Below, piece after piece: positions 18,367 through 27,022 of a stretch of 64,000 nt of DNA. Within the stretch, counting starts at the first letter, position 1. Every line of letters begins with the position of its first letter. A model generated the notes under the pieces. It saw nothing but the letters and a program-made list of their open reading frames with translations. It ran no database searches and was not told the DNA's origin. The stretch lies in assembly GCF_014203555.1 (NCBI RefSeq), contig NZ_JACHJH010000004.1, forward strand, positions 310,001-374,000. Direction: 5' to 3'. Origin of the DNA: Streptomyces olivoverticillatus (GTDB lineage Bacteria > Actinomycetota > Actinomycetes > Streptomycetales > Streptomycetaceae). Both the position numbers and the translations under genes were made by a program.

Positions 18367-20145
18367 CTACAGCGGGGGGTCGAGCCGGGCGAGGCCGCGC
18401 CTCAGCCGGGGTGTGAAGCGGGACATCAGACGCAGCCCGTGGGCCTCGGGGGTGACCGGGACGACGGCCCGGTCCTCCACCACGGCCCGCAGGACGGCCT
18501 CGGCGACCTTCTCCGGCGGGTAGCCGCGCTTGCCGTACAGCCGGGCGGCCTTGAGACGGCGCCGCCGCTGCTCGCCCTCCGGGACGCCGACGAAGCGCGC
18601 CGTGCCGGTGATGCCGGTGTTGACGATGCCGGGACAGATCGCCGTGACCTTGATGCCCCGGGACGCCAGCTCGGCCCGCAGGCACTCGCTCAGCATCAGC
18701 ACCGCCGCCTTGGACGTGCTGTAGGCGGAGAGCGACTTGGAGGGCTGGAAGGCCGCCGCCGACGCGGTGTTGACGATGTGGCCGCCCTGCCCGCGCTCGG
18801 CCATCTGCCTGCCGAAGGTACGGCAGCCGTGGATGACCCCCCACAGATTGACGTCGAGGACCGCGCGCCAGTCCTCGACGGAGGTGTCGAGGAAGGCGCC
18901 CGCAAGGCCGATGCCGGCGTTGTTGACCAGCACGTCCACCACGCCGCGTTCGGCGGCGACCTTGGCCGCCAGCTGCTCCATCGCCTGCCCGTCCGAGACG
19001 TCGCAGCACTCGCTCCACGCCTCCGGCGCGCCGACCAGCCGCGCCAGCTCCGCGGTGCGCGCCGCGCCGTCGGCGTCCCGGTCGACGGCGATCACTCGCG
19101 CCCCGGCCTCGGCGAAGGCGAAGGCGGTGGCCCGGCCGATGCCGCCGGCCGCGCCCGTCACCAGCACCAGCCGGCCCGCGAACCACTCCGCGTACGGCCC
19201 GGTCCCCATCGGCAGCCGGGCGGGCCCGCTCTCCCCGCCCTCATGCCGTGCCGTGACGAACTCGGTGATCCACGCCGCCAGCTGGTCGGGCCGGGAGCGG
19301 GGCACCCAGTGCTTGGCGGGCAGGGTCCGCCGCACCAACTGCGGCGCCCACCGGTCCAGATCGTCGTAGAGCCGCTGCGAGAGGTAGGCATCGCCGGTGG
19401 GGGTGATCAGCTGGACGGGCACATGGGCGTAGGCGTCGGAGCGCGGGCGGCGCATCCTGGCCCGTACGTTGTCGCGGTAGAGCCAGGCGCCGTGCGCGGC
19501 GTCCTCGGGCAGCGAGTTCGTGGGGTAGCGGCCCGGGGGCAGCTTCTCCGACCGGGCGAGCACCTTGGGCCACTGCTTGGCGAGCGGCCCCCGCCAGAAC
19601 GCCTCCGGCAAGCGGGGCGTGTGGAGGGCGTAGACGTACCAGGACTTGGCGCCCTGACCGAGGAGCTGGGCCGCCCGGCGCGGGGTGGGCCGGGCCATCC
19701 GCTCCTTGATCCAGTGCCCGAAGTGGTCCAGCGACGGCCCCGAAATGGAGGTGAAGGAGGCGATGCGCCTCTGGGTGCGCCCCACCGTGACGAACTCCCA
19801 GCCCTGCACCGAACCCCAGTCGTGCCCCACCAGGTGCACTGGTGCGTCCGGGCTCACCGCGTCCGCGACCGCCAGGAAGTCGTCCGTCAGCTTCTCCAGC
19901 GTGAACCCGCCGCGCAGCGGCTCGGGCGCCGTGGACCGGCCGTGGCCCCGCACGTCGTACAGCACGACGTGGAACCTGTCCCGCAGCCGCTCGGCGACCT
20001 CCGACCAGACCTCCTTGCTGTCGGGATAGCCGTGCAGCAGCACCACCGTGGGATTCGCCGCGTCGCCCAGCTCCGCGACGCACAGCTCCACCCCGTCCGT
20101 ACGCACCCGGCGCTCCCGGGCGCCCTCCAAGCCCCTGCTGCTCAT
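18367..20145 (-). CDS. EphD-like fusion of alpha/beta hydrolase and short-chain dehydrogenase
   Basis: Two-domain enzyme of 592 residues, similar in length and layout to mycobacterial EphD, which acts on mycolate-related lipids. Residues 1-300 form an alpha/beta hydrolase (HGYPDS oxyanion loop; LVGHDWGS with nucleophile Asp near 108, as in epoxide hydrolases). Residues about 325-560 form an SDR with TGAAGGIG cofactor site, NNAGIG, and catalytic Tyr475/Lys479 in YSTSK. The ATG overlaps the upstream peptidase stop as ATGA, so translation is coupled. The same frame remains open further upstream, but that stretch is antisense-like composition inside the peptidase gene and I exclude it. Confidence 0.9.
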   Translation of the reverse strand: MSSRGLEGARERRVRTDGVELCVAELGDAANPTVVLLHGYPDSKEVWSEVAERLRDRFHVVLYDVRGHGRSTAPEPLRGGFTLEKLTDDFLAVADAVSPDAPVHLVGHDWGSVQGWEFVTVGRTQRRIASFTSISGPSLDHFGHWIKERMARPTPRRAAQLLGQGAKSWYVYALHTPRLPEAFWRGPLAKQWPKVLARSEKLPPGRYPTNSLPEDAAHGAWLYRDNVRARMRRPRSDAYAHVPVQLITPTGDAYLSQRLYDDLDRWAPQLVRRTLPAKHWVPRSRPDQLAAWITEFVTARHEGGESGPARLPMGTGPYAEWFAGRLVLVTGAAGGIGRATAFAFAEAGARVIAVDRDADGAARTAELARLVGAPEAWSECCDVSDGQAMEQLAAKVAAERGVVDVLVNNAGIGLAGAFLDTSVEDWRAVLDVNLWGVIHGCRTFGRQMAERGQGGHIVNTASAAAFQPSKSLSAYSTSKAAVLMLSECLRAELASRGIKVTAICPGIVNTGITGTARFVGVPEGEQRRRRLKAARLYGKRGYPPEKVAEAVLRAVVEDRAVVPVTPEAHGLRLMSRFTPRLRRGLARLDPPL

Positions 20146-20987
20146 ACGGCCGCCCTCTCTTCCCGCCAGCGCCGCACATGCGGCAGATCGTCGTCGAGCC
20201 AGAAGGCACTCTCCTCGGGATCCCGGGAGTCGGTGACCACCAAGAGCTCCTCGAACTTCGCTCCCGTGCCGCGGAAGCCCAGGTGGGGCTCGACGGCCCA
20301 CAGGCCCGGCCGGGGCGGGTGGTCGGAGAAGCGGTAGGGGCTCCACAGCGGCGACCAGCCCTCCCGGTGGCCGTGCAGGGCATCGGACGCCAGCCCCTTG
20401 AGCGCCTGGGTGCCGAAGCCGAACAGCTGCGGCGCCAGGCGGCGCTCCTTGACCCGGTGCACCTTGTGGGCGATCACCCCGAAGGGGTAGGCCCGGTGCC
20501 GGTTGACGTAACCCTGGCGGACCATGAGGCGCTCCACGTCCTCGTAGATCTCCCGCAGCGGACGGCGCTTGCGGACCTCGCGCAGCACCAGATCGCGATG
20601 GGCCTCCAGATCGGCGAGCAGTCTCTCCAGCAGCGGATTGGGCCCCAGCGCGCCCGTATAGCCGATGTCGGCGGTGAAGCCCCTGTGCACCGGCGCCATG
20701 TCCAGGACGAAGGGCATGCCCGGCTCCAGCCGCCGGTCCGTGGGGAAGAACTGCAACGGCACCCGGAACCCCGTGAACGCCGTGCGGTCGCCGAACCAGG
20801 CGAAGGGGAGGTGGAACCAATCTCGCACCCCGCGCCGGCGCAGCCACTCCCGCTGCATCCGTGCCGCCTCGCGCTCGGTCACCCCCGGCCCGAGCTGGGC
20901 GGCGACCGCTTCGGCGCACTCGTACGCCAGCTGCTGCACCACCCGGAAGCCGCGCAGCTCCGCCTCGTCCGTCACGCCAGACGCCAT
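20142..20987 (-). CDS. M24-family metallopeptidase (Xaa-Pro peptidase-like)
   Basis: Pita-bread-fold peptidase of 281 residues. The five metal ligands can be placed: Asp in VLDMAPV, Asp in TADIGY, His in GVIAHKVH, Glu in AVEPHLG and Glu in KFEELLV. It lacks the N-terminal domain of classical PepP. The ATG start follows AAGGGG at 5 nt; a TTG six codons earlier is less likely. It is the first gene of the operon with the EphD-like fusion, di-metal hydrolase and MerR, an unusual setting for a peptidase. It could be a creatinase-fold hydrolase acting on a small amide. Confidence 0.85.
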   Translation of the reverse strand: MASGVTDEAELRGFRVVQQLAYECAEAVAAQLGPGVTEREAARMQREWLRRRGVRDWFHLPFAWFGDRTAFTGFRVPLQFFPTDRRLEPGMPFVLDMAPVHRGFTADIGYTGALGPNPLLERLLADLEAHRDLVLREVRKRRPLREIYEDVERLMVRQGYVNRHRAYPFGVIAHKVHRVKERRLAPQLFGFGTQALKGLASDALHGHREGWSPLWSPYRFSDHPPRPGLWAVEPHLGFRGTGAKFEELLVVTDSRDPEESAFWLDDDLPHVRRWREERAAV

Positions 20988-21026
20988 GCCCACCCCTTCG
21001 ACCAAGGCCCAAGCCGTGCCCGCAAG

Positions 21027-21048
21027 TTGACACTGGTGACTGTGACAA
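21027..21048. promoter_or_regulatory. Inverted repeat, candidate MerR operator
   Basis: TTGACAC-N8-GTGACAA forms a 22-bp imperfect palindrome (6 of 7 arm positions) 40 bp upstream of the M24 start, in the gap before the divergent ABC genes. MerR proteins typically bind such sites between widely spaced promoter elements of their own operon. The assignment is inference from position and symmetry. Confidence 0.4.
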
Positions 21049-21209
21049 TGTCCGGAGGCTGCGTCAAGGGTCCGGGTCCGGCCTGTGGAAAACCCGGCTC
21101 GTCCCCCCGTCTCATCCGCACGGGCGTGTCAGACCCGAGGACTACGCGCATCCAGCCGTCTGGTCTGACGACCGCTGTGGTCCGCGCCACTACCGTCGGA
21201 GAGGTGACT

Positions 21210-22226
21210 GTGATCGCTACCGAAAGCCTCAGCAAGCGGTACCCCAGGGTGACCGCTCTCGACCGGCTCTCCCTCGACATCACTCCGGGTGTCACCGGTC
21301 TGGTGGGCGCCAACGGAGCCGGCAAGTCCACGCTGATCAAGATCCTCCTCGGCCTCTCCCCGGCCACCGAGGGCCGCGCCGAGGTGCTCGGCCTCGACGT
21401 CGCCACGCAGGGCGCCGAGATCCGCGAGCGCGTCGGCTACATGCCCGAGCACGACTGCCTGCCGCCCGACGTCTCGGCGACGGAGTTCGTCGTCCACATG
21501 GCGCGGATGTCCGGCCTGCCGCCGACCGCCGCCCGGGAGCGCACCGCCGACACCCTGCGCCACGTGGGGCTCTACGAGGAGCGGTACCGCCCCATGGGCG
21601 GCTACTCGACGGGCATGAAGCAGCGTGTGAAGCTGGCGCAGGCGCTGGTGCACGACCCGCGCCTGGTGCTGCTGGACGAGCCGACGAACGGCCTGGACCC
21701 GGTCGGCCGGGACGAGATGCTCGGCCTGATCCGCCGGGTGCACACCGACTTCGGCATCTCGGTCCTGGTCACCTCGCACCTGCTCGGCGAGCTGGAGCGC
21801 ACCTGCGACCACGTCGTCGTCATCGACGGCGGGAAGCTGCTGCGGTCCTCCTCGACCGACGAGTTCACCCAGGCGACCGGCTCGCTCGCGGTGGAGGTCA
21901 CGGACACCGACGCGTGCCCGGACGGCACGGCGGCGCTGCACGCCGCCCTCGCCGGTGCGGGCCTTGCGACCCAGCCCGCCGGGCGCGCCGCCGACGGCAC
22001 CCCCGCCTCCGGCAGGGTGCTGCTCGTCGACGTGGTCGACGACACCACCTACGACACCGTCCGCGACGCCGTCGTCGGGCTGGGCCTCGGCCTGGTCCGC
22101 ATGGAGCAGCGTCGCCACCGCATCGCGGAGCTCTTCCAGACCGACGGCGGCTCGCACGAAGCCGCACACGGCCGCCCGGTCGAAACGGGCCGCCCGCATG
22201 AAAGGGGCACCGCCGATGCCGCCTGA
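21210..22226 (+). CDS. ABC transporter ATP-binding protein
   Basis: ATPase of 338 residues of the DrrA/CcmA-like branch. Walker A GANGAGKST lies near residue 37, the signature region is GYSTGMKQRVKLA, Walker B LLDEPTNGLDP, and the switch His follows in VTSHLLGE. A C-terminal extension of about 110 residues is variable. The second GTG of GTG-ACT-GTG is chosen because GGAGAG lies 6 nt before it. It overlaps the following permease by 11 nt. Together with the next three genes it makes two ATPase-permease pairs. Confidence 0.9.
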   Translation: MIATESLSKRYPRVTALDRLSLDITPGVTGLVGANGAGKSTLIKILLGLSPATEGRAEVLGLDVATQGAEIRERVGYMPEHDCLPPDVSATEFVVHMARMSGLPPTAARERTADTLRHVGLYEERYRPMGGYSTGMKQRVKLAQALVHDPRLVLLDEPTNGLDPVGRDEMLGLIRRVHTDFGISVLVTSHLLGELERTCDHVVVIDGGKLLRSSSTDEFTQATGSLAVEVTDTDACPDGTAALHAALAGAGLATQPAGRAADGTPASGRVLLVDVVDDTTYDTVRDAVVGLGLGLVRMEQRRHRIAELFQTDGGSHEAAHGRPVETGRPHERGTADAA

Positions 22227-23127
22227 GACCCTCGCAGGCCCCGGCGGCAAGCCCGCCCAGGACGTCATCCACAACATCGGCTACCGCCACTACGACGGCC
22301 CCCGTCTCGGCCGCGGCTACGCCCGCCGCTCGCTCTTCTCCCAGAGCCTGCGCGGCGCCTACGGGCTCGGCCGTTCGGCCAAGTCCAAGGTCCTGCCGAT
22401 GACGCTGTTCGCCGTGATGTGCCTGCCCGCCGCGATCATCGTGGCGGTCGCCGTGGCCACCAAGATGAACCGGCTGCCCATGGAGTACACGCGTTACGCG
22501 ATCTACCTCCAGGCGGTCATCGGCCTCTATCTCGCCGCCCAGGCGCCGCAGTCGGTCTCCAGGGACCTGCGGTTCAAGACGGTGCCGCTCTACTTCTCCC
22601 GGCCGATCGAGCGTGTCGACTACGTGGTGGCCAAGTTCGCCGCCATGGCGTCGGCGTTGTTCGTCCTGACGGCCACGCCCCTGGTCATCCTCTACGCGGG
22701 TGCCCTGCTCGCCAAGCTTGACTTCGTGGAGCAGACGAAGGGCTTCGCGCAAGGACTGGTGTCCGTGGCCCTGCTCTCCCTGCTCTTCGCCGGCCTCGGC
22801 CTGGTGGTCGCGGCGCTGACGCCGCGCCGCGGCTTCGGGGTCGCCGCCGTGATCGCCGTGCTGACCATCTCCTACGGCGCGGTCAGCACCGTCCAGAGCA
22901 TCGCGCTCGCCCGCGACAACTCCGACGTGATCGGCTGGCTCGGCCTGTTCTCCCCGATCACCCTGATCGACGGCGTGCAGACGGCGTTCCTCTCCGCCCA
23001 CAGCGCCTTCCCTGGCGGCCACGGCCCCTCCGCCGGTGGCGGGGTGGTCTACCTGCTCGTGGTCCTCACCGCGATCGCCGGTTCGTACGGGCTGCTGATG
23101 AGCCGCTACCGAAAGGCCGGGCTGTGA
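22216..23127 (+). CDS. ABC-2-type transporter permease
   Basis: Membrane partner of the upstream ATPase, 303 residues with about six hydrophobic helices after a 60-residue cytoplasmic N-terminus. The motif RDLRFKTVPLYFSRPI resembles the coupling region of ABC-2 permeases. The ATG at 22216 has AAAGGGGC about 8 nt upstream. Its stop overlaps the next ATPase start as GTGA. Substrate is not evident; relatives act in export or membrane maintenance. Confidence 0.87.
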   Translation: MPPETLAGPGGKPAQDVIHNIGYRHYDGPRLGRGYARRSLFSQSLRGAYGLGRSAKSKVLPMTLFAVMCLPAAIIVAVAVATKMNRLPMEYTRYAIYLQAVIGLYLAAQAPQSVSRDLRFKTVPLYFSRPIERVDYVVAKFAAMASALFVLTATPLVILYAGALLAKLDFVEQTKGFAQGLVSVALLSLLFAGLGLVVAALTPRRGFGVAAVIAVLTISYGAVSTVQSIALARDNSDVIGWLGLFSPITLIDGVQTAFLSAHSAFPGGHGPSAGGGVVYLLVVLTAIAGSYGLLMSRYRKAGL

Positions 23128-24035
23128 CAACGCTCCGCATCGACAACGTCTCGCGCTGGTTCGGCAACGTGGTCGCCGTCAACGACATCTCGATGACCGT
23201 CGGCCCCGGCGTCACCGGCCTACTGGGCCCCAACGGCGCCGGAAAGTCCACCCTCATCAACATGATGGGCGGCTTCCTGGCCCCCTCCACCGGCAGCGTC
23301 ACCCTCGACGGGCAGCCGATCTGGCGCAACGAACAGATCTACCGCCATATCGGCATCGTCCCCGAGCGGGAGGCGATGTACGACTTCCTCACCGGAGCGG
23401 AGTTCGTCCGGGCCAACGCCGAACTGCACGGCCTGGGTGCGAAGGAGGCGCAGCACGCGCTCGCCACGGTGGAGATGGAGTACGCGCAGGACCGCAAGAT
23501 CGCCACGTACAGCAAGGGCATGCGGCAGCGCGTGAAGATGGCCTCCGCCCTGGTGCACGAGCCGTCGGTGCTGCTGCTGGACGAGCCCTTCAACGGCATG
23601 GACCCGCGCCAGCGCATGCAGTTGATGGACCTCCTGCGGACCATGGGCGCCGAGGGCCGCACCGTGCTGTTCTCCTCCCACATCCTGGAGGAGGTCGAAC
23701 AGCTCGCCGCCCACATCGAGGTGGTCGTCGCGGGGCGGCACGCCGCGTCGGGCGACTTCCGCAAGATCCGGCGGCTGATGACCGACCGCCCGCACCGCTA
23801 TCTCGTGCGCTCCAGTGACGACCGTGCGCTCGCCGCCGCACTGATCGCGGACCCGTCGACTGCGGGCATCGAAGTGGACGTCCACGAGGGCGTCCTGCGC
23901 GTCCAGGCCGTCGACTTCGGGCGGTTCACCTCGCTGCTGCCCGCCGTCGCCCAAGCGCACGGCATCCGGCTCCTCACGGTCTCGCCCTCGGACGAGTCCC
24001 TGGAATCGGTCTTCTCCTACCTCGTCGCGGCCTGA
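23124..24035 (+). CDS. ABC transporter ATP-binding protein
   Basis: Second ATPase of the locus, 303 residues, paralogous to the one at 21210. Walker A GPNGAGKST, signature YSKGMRQRVKMA, Walker B LLDEPFNGMDP, switch His in FSSHILEE. The GTG start overlaps the preceding permease stop, so it is translationally coupled. It probably serves the permease that follows 17 bp later. Confidence 0.9.
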   Translation: MTTLRIDNVSRWFGNVVAVNDISMTVGPGVTGLLGPNGAGKSTLINMMGGFLAPSTGSVTLDGQPIWRNEQIYRHIGIVPEREAMYDFLTGAEFVRANAELHGLGAKEAQHALATVEMEYAQDRKIATYSKGMRQRVKMASALVHEPSVLLLDEPFNGMDPRQRMQLMDLLRTMGAEGRTVLFSSHILEEVEQLAAHIEVVVAGRHAASGDFRKIRRLMTDRPHRYLVRSSDDRALAAALIADPSTAGIEVDVHEGVLRVQAVDFGRFTSLLPAVAQAHGIRLLTVSPSDESLESVFSYLVAA

Positions 24036-24052
24036 AGGGACCGGTAACAGCC

Positions 24053-24772
24053 ATGTACAACGCGACTGTCGCCCGGCTTACCTACCGGGGGCTCCTCGGC
24101 CGCCGCCGGGCGTTCATCCTCTTTGCCCTTCCCGCCCTGCTGCTGGTCATCTCGGCCGCCCTGCGCATGCTGACGGGCGCCGACGACCAGACCGCCACCG
24201 ATGTCCTGGGTGGCTTCGCCCTGGCCACGATGGTGCCGCTCATCGGCGTGGTCGCCGGTACGGGCGCGATCGGCCCGGAGATCGACGACGGTTCGGTCGT
24301 CTACCTCCTCGCCAAGCCCGTCAAGCGCCCGACGATCATCTTCACCAAGCTCGTCGTGGCGGTCGGCGTCACCGCCGCCTTCTCGGCGCTTCCCACGCTC
24401 ATGGCGGGCTTCCTGCTCAACGGCAACAGCCAGCAGATCGCGGTGGCCTACGCCGTCGCGGCCGCCGTCGCCTCCGTGGCCTACAGCGCCATCTTCCTGC
24501 TGCTGGGCACGATCACCCGGCACGCGGTGGTGGCGGGCCTGGTGTACGCGCTCGTATGGGAGTCGCTCTTCGGCAACCTCATCCCGGGCGCCCGCACCCT
24601 CAGCGTGCAGCAGTGGGCCCTCGCTCTCGCCCAGAAGATCGCCGGCGAGGGGGCCATCACCTCGGAGGTGGGGCTGACCCAGGGGCTGGTGCTGCTGGTG
24701 GGCGTGACGGTGGCCGCCACCTGGTACGCGGGCCGGAAACTGCGAACTCTCACCCTTGCGGGAGAAGAGTAA
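24053..24772 (+). CDS. ABC-2-type transporter permease
   Basis: Permease of 239 residues with six hydrophobic segments. EIDDGSVVYLLAKPVKRPTI corresponds to the ABC-2 coupling region, matching its neighbour functionally. It is the last gene of the four-gene ABC locus and is followed by a strong bidirectional hairpin terminator. The two permeases differ in sequence, so the locus could encode one heteromeric or two separate transporters. Confidence 0.87.
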   Translation: MYNATVARLTYRGLLGRRRAFILFALPALLLVISAALRMLTGADDQTATDVLGGFALATMVPLIGVVAGTGAIGPEIDDGSVVYLLAKPVKRPTIIFTKLVVAVGVTAAFSALPTLMAGFLLNGNSQQIAVAYAVAAAVASVAYSAIFLLLGTITRHAVVAGLVYALVWESLFGNLIPGARTLSVQQWALALAQKIAGEGAITSEVGLTQGLVLLVGVTVAATWYAGRKLRTLTLAGEE

Positions 24773-24803
24773 GGAAGCAGGGTTTCAAGGCAACTGATGC
24801 ACC

Positions 24804-24844
24804 AACAGGCGCCCGGGCACGCAGTACGTGCCCGGGCGCCTGTT
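24804..24844. terminator. Strong bidirectional hairpin terminator between convergent genes
   Basis: A perfect 18-bp stem (arms 24804-24821 and 24827-24844) encloses a 5-nt CAGTA loop. It lies between the ABC permease and the convergent MFS gene and can end transcription on both strands. Confidence 0.9.
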
Positions 24845-24878
24845 GCGTCTCGCCTTTAGGGGACACCGGTCCGGCGGT

Positions 24879-26144
24879 TCAGACCTTCCGGTCGCGCCCC
24901 GCACCCAGCCCGAGGAAGAGCAGAGCCGCGCAGGCGACGAGGAGCAGCGAGATCGGGAGTGTCCAGCCGTGCGTCTGCCCGTACACCCAGCCGATCGCGA
25001 ACGGGCCGACGGAGGCGAGCAGATAGCCCCACGTCTGGGCCATGCCCGACAGCCGCGCCGCCGTGTGCGCGTCGCGCGTGCGCAGCACCATGAAGGTCAG
25101 CGCGAGGCCGAGCAGACCGCCCTGGGCCACGCCCATCAGCGTCGCCCACCACCAGGCGCCCGCCACGGGGGCGGTCAGCAGGCCGGTGACGCCGGCCGCC
25201 ATCAGCAGCACGACGCCGACCACCAGCGGCCGCTGGTCCCGCATCCGTCCGGCGAGCAGGGGCACCACGAACGAGCCGGTCATCTGCACCAGGGTGTAGA
25301 AGGCGTAGACCATCCCGGCCTCGGACTTGCTCATGCCGTGGTCGGTGAAGATCGTGGGCATCCAGGCGATGCAGACGTAGGCGACCAGCGACTGGGTGCC
25401 CATCATCAGCGTGACCTGCCAGGCCAGCGGCGACCGGGTGAGCTTCGGCCCGGGGCCGGCGGCGCGGGGCGTGGCGGCCGCCTGGCCGTGTGCCGTGCCG
25501 CGGCGGGTGAGATACGCCTGGGGCAGCCACAGGAGCGCCGCGACGGCGGCGAGCAGCCCCCAGGAGGCGAGGGAGCCCTGCCAGCTGCCGAGGGCGTTCT
25601 CCAGGGGCACCGCGGATGCCGCGGCGCCGGTGGCGCCGAGGATCAGCGTGGTGGAGTACAGGGCGGTCATGCTCGCCGCGCGGTCCGGGTAGTCACGCTT
25701 GACCAGTCCGGGCATCAGTACGTTGAGCAGCGCGATCGCCGAGCCCACGAGGGCGCAGCCGGCGAACAGCGCCACGATGGGCGGTGCGATGCGCAGCAGG
25801 ATGCCCCCGCACAGCAACAACAGCGCGCCGCACAGCACGGCTTCCGTGCCGAAGCGCCGGGCGAGCTTGGGCGCGACGATCGAGCCGAGGCCCATGAAGA
25901 TCAGGGGAATGGTCGTCAGCAGGCTGCTCGCGGCGGCGGTCAGGCCGAAGTGACCGCTGATCTCGCTCATGAGGGGCGAGACTCCGGCCAACGCGGCCCG
26001 CATGTTGAGCGAGGCCAGGACGATGCCGAGCATGACGAACACGGGGTGGGCGAGCAGGCGTCGCCGTGCGACGGCGACGGCGGGGGAGGGAGCGAGGTCC
26101 TCCTCCGCGTCGGTCAGTGGTATTCCGTGCCTCGTCTCCGGCAT
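24879..26144 (-). CDS. MFS transporter (CynX/NimT-like)
   Basis: Major facilitator of 421 residues with about twelve hydrophobic helices. Its composition resembles the CynX/NimT group, whose members move cyanate, nitroimidazoles or other small organics. No diagnostic substrate motif is visible. It follows the GntR/FadR-family gene by 45 bp on the same strand, so the regulator probably controls its expression in response to the substrate. Confidence 0.88.
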   Translation of the reverse strand: MPETRHGIPLTDAEEDLAPSPAVAVARRRLLAHPVFVMLGIVLASLNMRAALAGVSPLMSEISGHFGLTAAASSLLTTIPLIFMGLGSIVAPKLARRFGTEAVLCGALLLLCGGILLRIAPPIVALFAGCALVGSAIALLNVLMPGLVKRDYPDRAASMTALYSTTLILGATGAAASAVPLENALGSWQGSLASWGLLAAVAALLWLPQAYLTRRGTAHGQAAATPRAAGPGPKLTRSPLAWQVTLMMGTQSLVAYVCIAWMPTIFTDHGMSKSEAGMVYAFYTLVQMTGSFVVPLLAGRMRDQRPLVVGVVLLMAAGVTGLLTAPVAGAWWWATLMGVAQGGLLGLALTFMVLRTRDAHTAARLSGMAQTWGYLLASVGPFAIGWVYGQTHGWTLPISLLLVACAALLFLGLGAGRDRKV

Positions 26145-26189
26145 GGGGGTGCCTCCTGGGGTGGTGCGTGGGTGGTGCGGTGGTGCGCG

Positions 26190-26900
26190 TCAGCTCTCGC
26201 CGAGCAGCGATTCGACGGCCTGCTTGGGGCGTTCGAGGAGCGTGCGGGCCGCCTGTCCGGCTGCCTCGGGGTCGCCGGAGGCGATGGCCGTCATCAGGGC
26301 GTGGTGGTCGCCGTGGATGATGCGCGGCATGTCGCGGTCGCCGAGGGCGGTGACCAGCGCCTCGCGGACGGAGCTGCTGAACCAGGTGTAGGTGGCCGTC
26401 AGTGCGGGGTTGTGCGCGGCCTCCACGACGGCCTTGTGGAACTCGACGTCGTGGTCGGCGTAGAGCTCGAGGTGGCCGGAGTCGGGCTGGCCGTCGGGGT
26501 CCTCGAAGGCCGCCTGGGCGTCCAGCGCGGCCCGCATCCGCTCCAGGTCCGCCGGCTCGTGCCGCAGGGCCGCCAGCCGCGCGGCCTCCGCCTCCAGGGC
26601 GATCCGCAGCTCCAGGACGTCGCGCACACCGGCGAGCTGCAGTCCGCGCATGATCTCGCCCGGGTCAGCCGTGGAGACGACGAACGTGCCCTCGCCCTGC
26701 CTGGAACGCAGCATTCCGGCATGCACGAGGACGCGTACGGCCTCGCGGACCGTGTTGCGGCCCACCTGGAGCTGCTCGGCCAGGGCGTGCTCGGCCGGAA
26801 TCCGCTCCCCGACCGCCCACTCGCCGGCGGCGACCTGTCCGCGCAGCTGATCCACGACGGTGTCCACGAGCGACTGCCGTCCCGCTGCCTGCAGTGCCAT
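26190..26900 (-). CDS. GntR/FadR-family (FCD) transcriptional regulator
   Basis: Regulator of 236 residues. The N-terminal winged helix contains GERIPAEHALAEQLQVGRNTVREAVRVL and the wing SRQGEGTFV. The C-terminal all-helical FCD ligand domain is recognisable from ELRIALEAEAARLAA, DVEFHKAVVEAAHN and the HHALMTAIASGD block, whose His/Asp usually bind a metal and an organic acid. The ATG is preceded by GGAGGA. The open frame extends about 60 codons further upstream but lacks a better start. It is first in a two-gene unit with the MFS transporter. Confidence 0.92.
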   Translation of the reverse strand: MALQAAGRQSLVDTVVDQLRGQVAAGEWAVGERIPAEHALAEQLQVGRNTVREAVRVLVHAGMLRSRQGEGTFVVSTADPGEIMRGLQLAGVRDVLELRIALEAEAARLAALRHEPADLERMRAALDAQAAFEDPDGQPDSGHLELYADHDVEFHKAVVEAAHNPALTATYTWFSSSVREALVTALGDRDMPRIIHGDHHALMTAIASGDPEAAGQAARTLLERPKQAVESLLGES

Positions 26901-26960
26901 CCGTCCTCCGGTCTGTTCGGGGTGCGCGAAGCGTCGTGCGGGCAAGTCGCCCGGTTGCCC

Positions 26961-26975
26961 AGTCATCCTACAACT
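26961..26975. promoter_or_regulatory. Possible GntR-type operator
   Basis: AGTCATCCTACAACT (reverse AGTTGTAGGATGACT) resembles the GT...AC half-site layout of FadR-type operators and lies 61 bp upstream of the GntR gene. The palindrome is weak, so this is tentative. Confidence 0.3.
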
Positions 26976-27022
26976 CGCTCGTCGACCGCCCGTCCCTCGC
27001 GTTCTCCGGCTACCGTCGAAGG

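Noticed and set aside
20146..21048. Upstream extension of the EphD-like frame to nearly 900 codons
   Set aside because: The added part lies over the M24 gene in another frame and lacks motifs. The ATGA overlap and the family start at MSSRGLEG define the true start.
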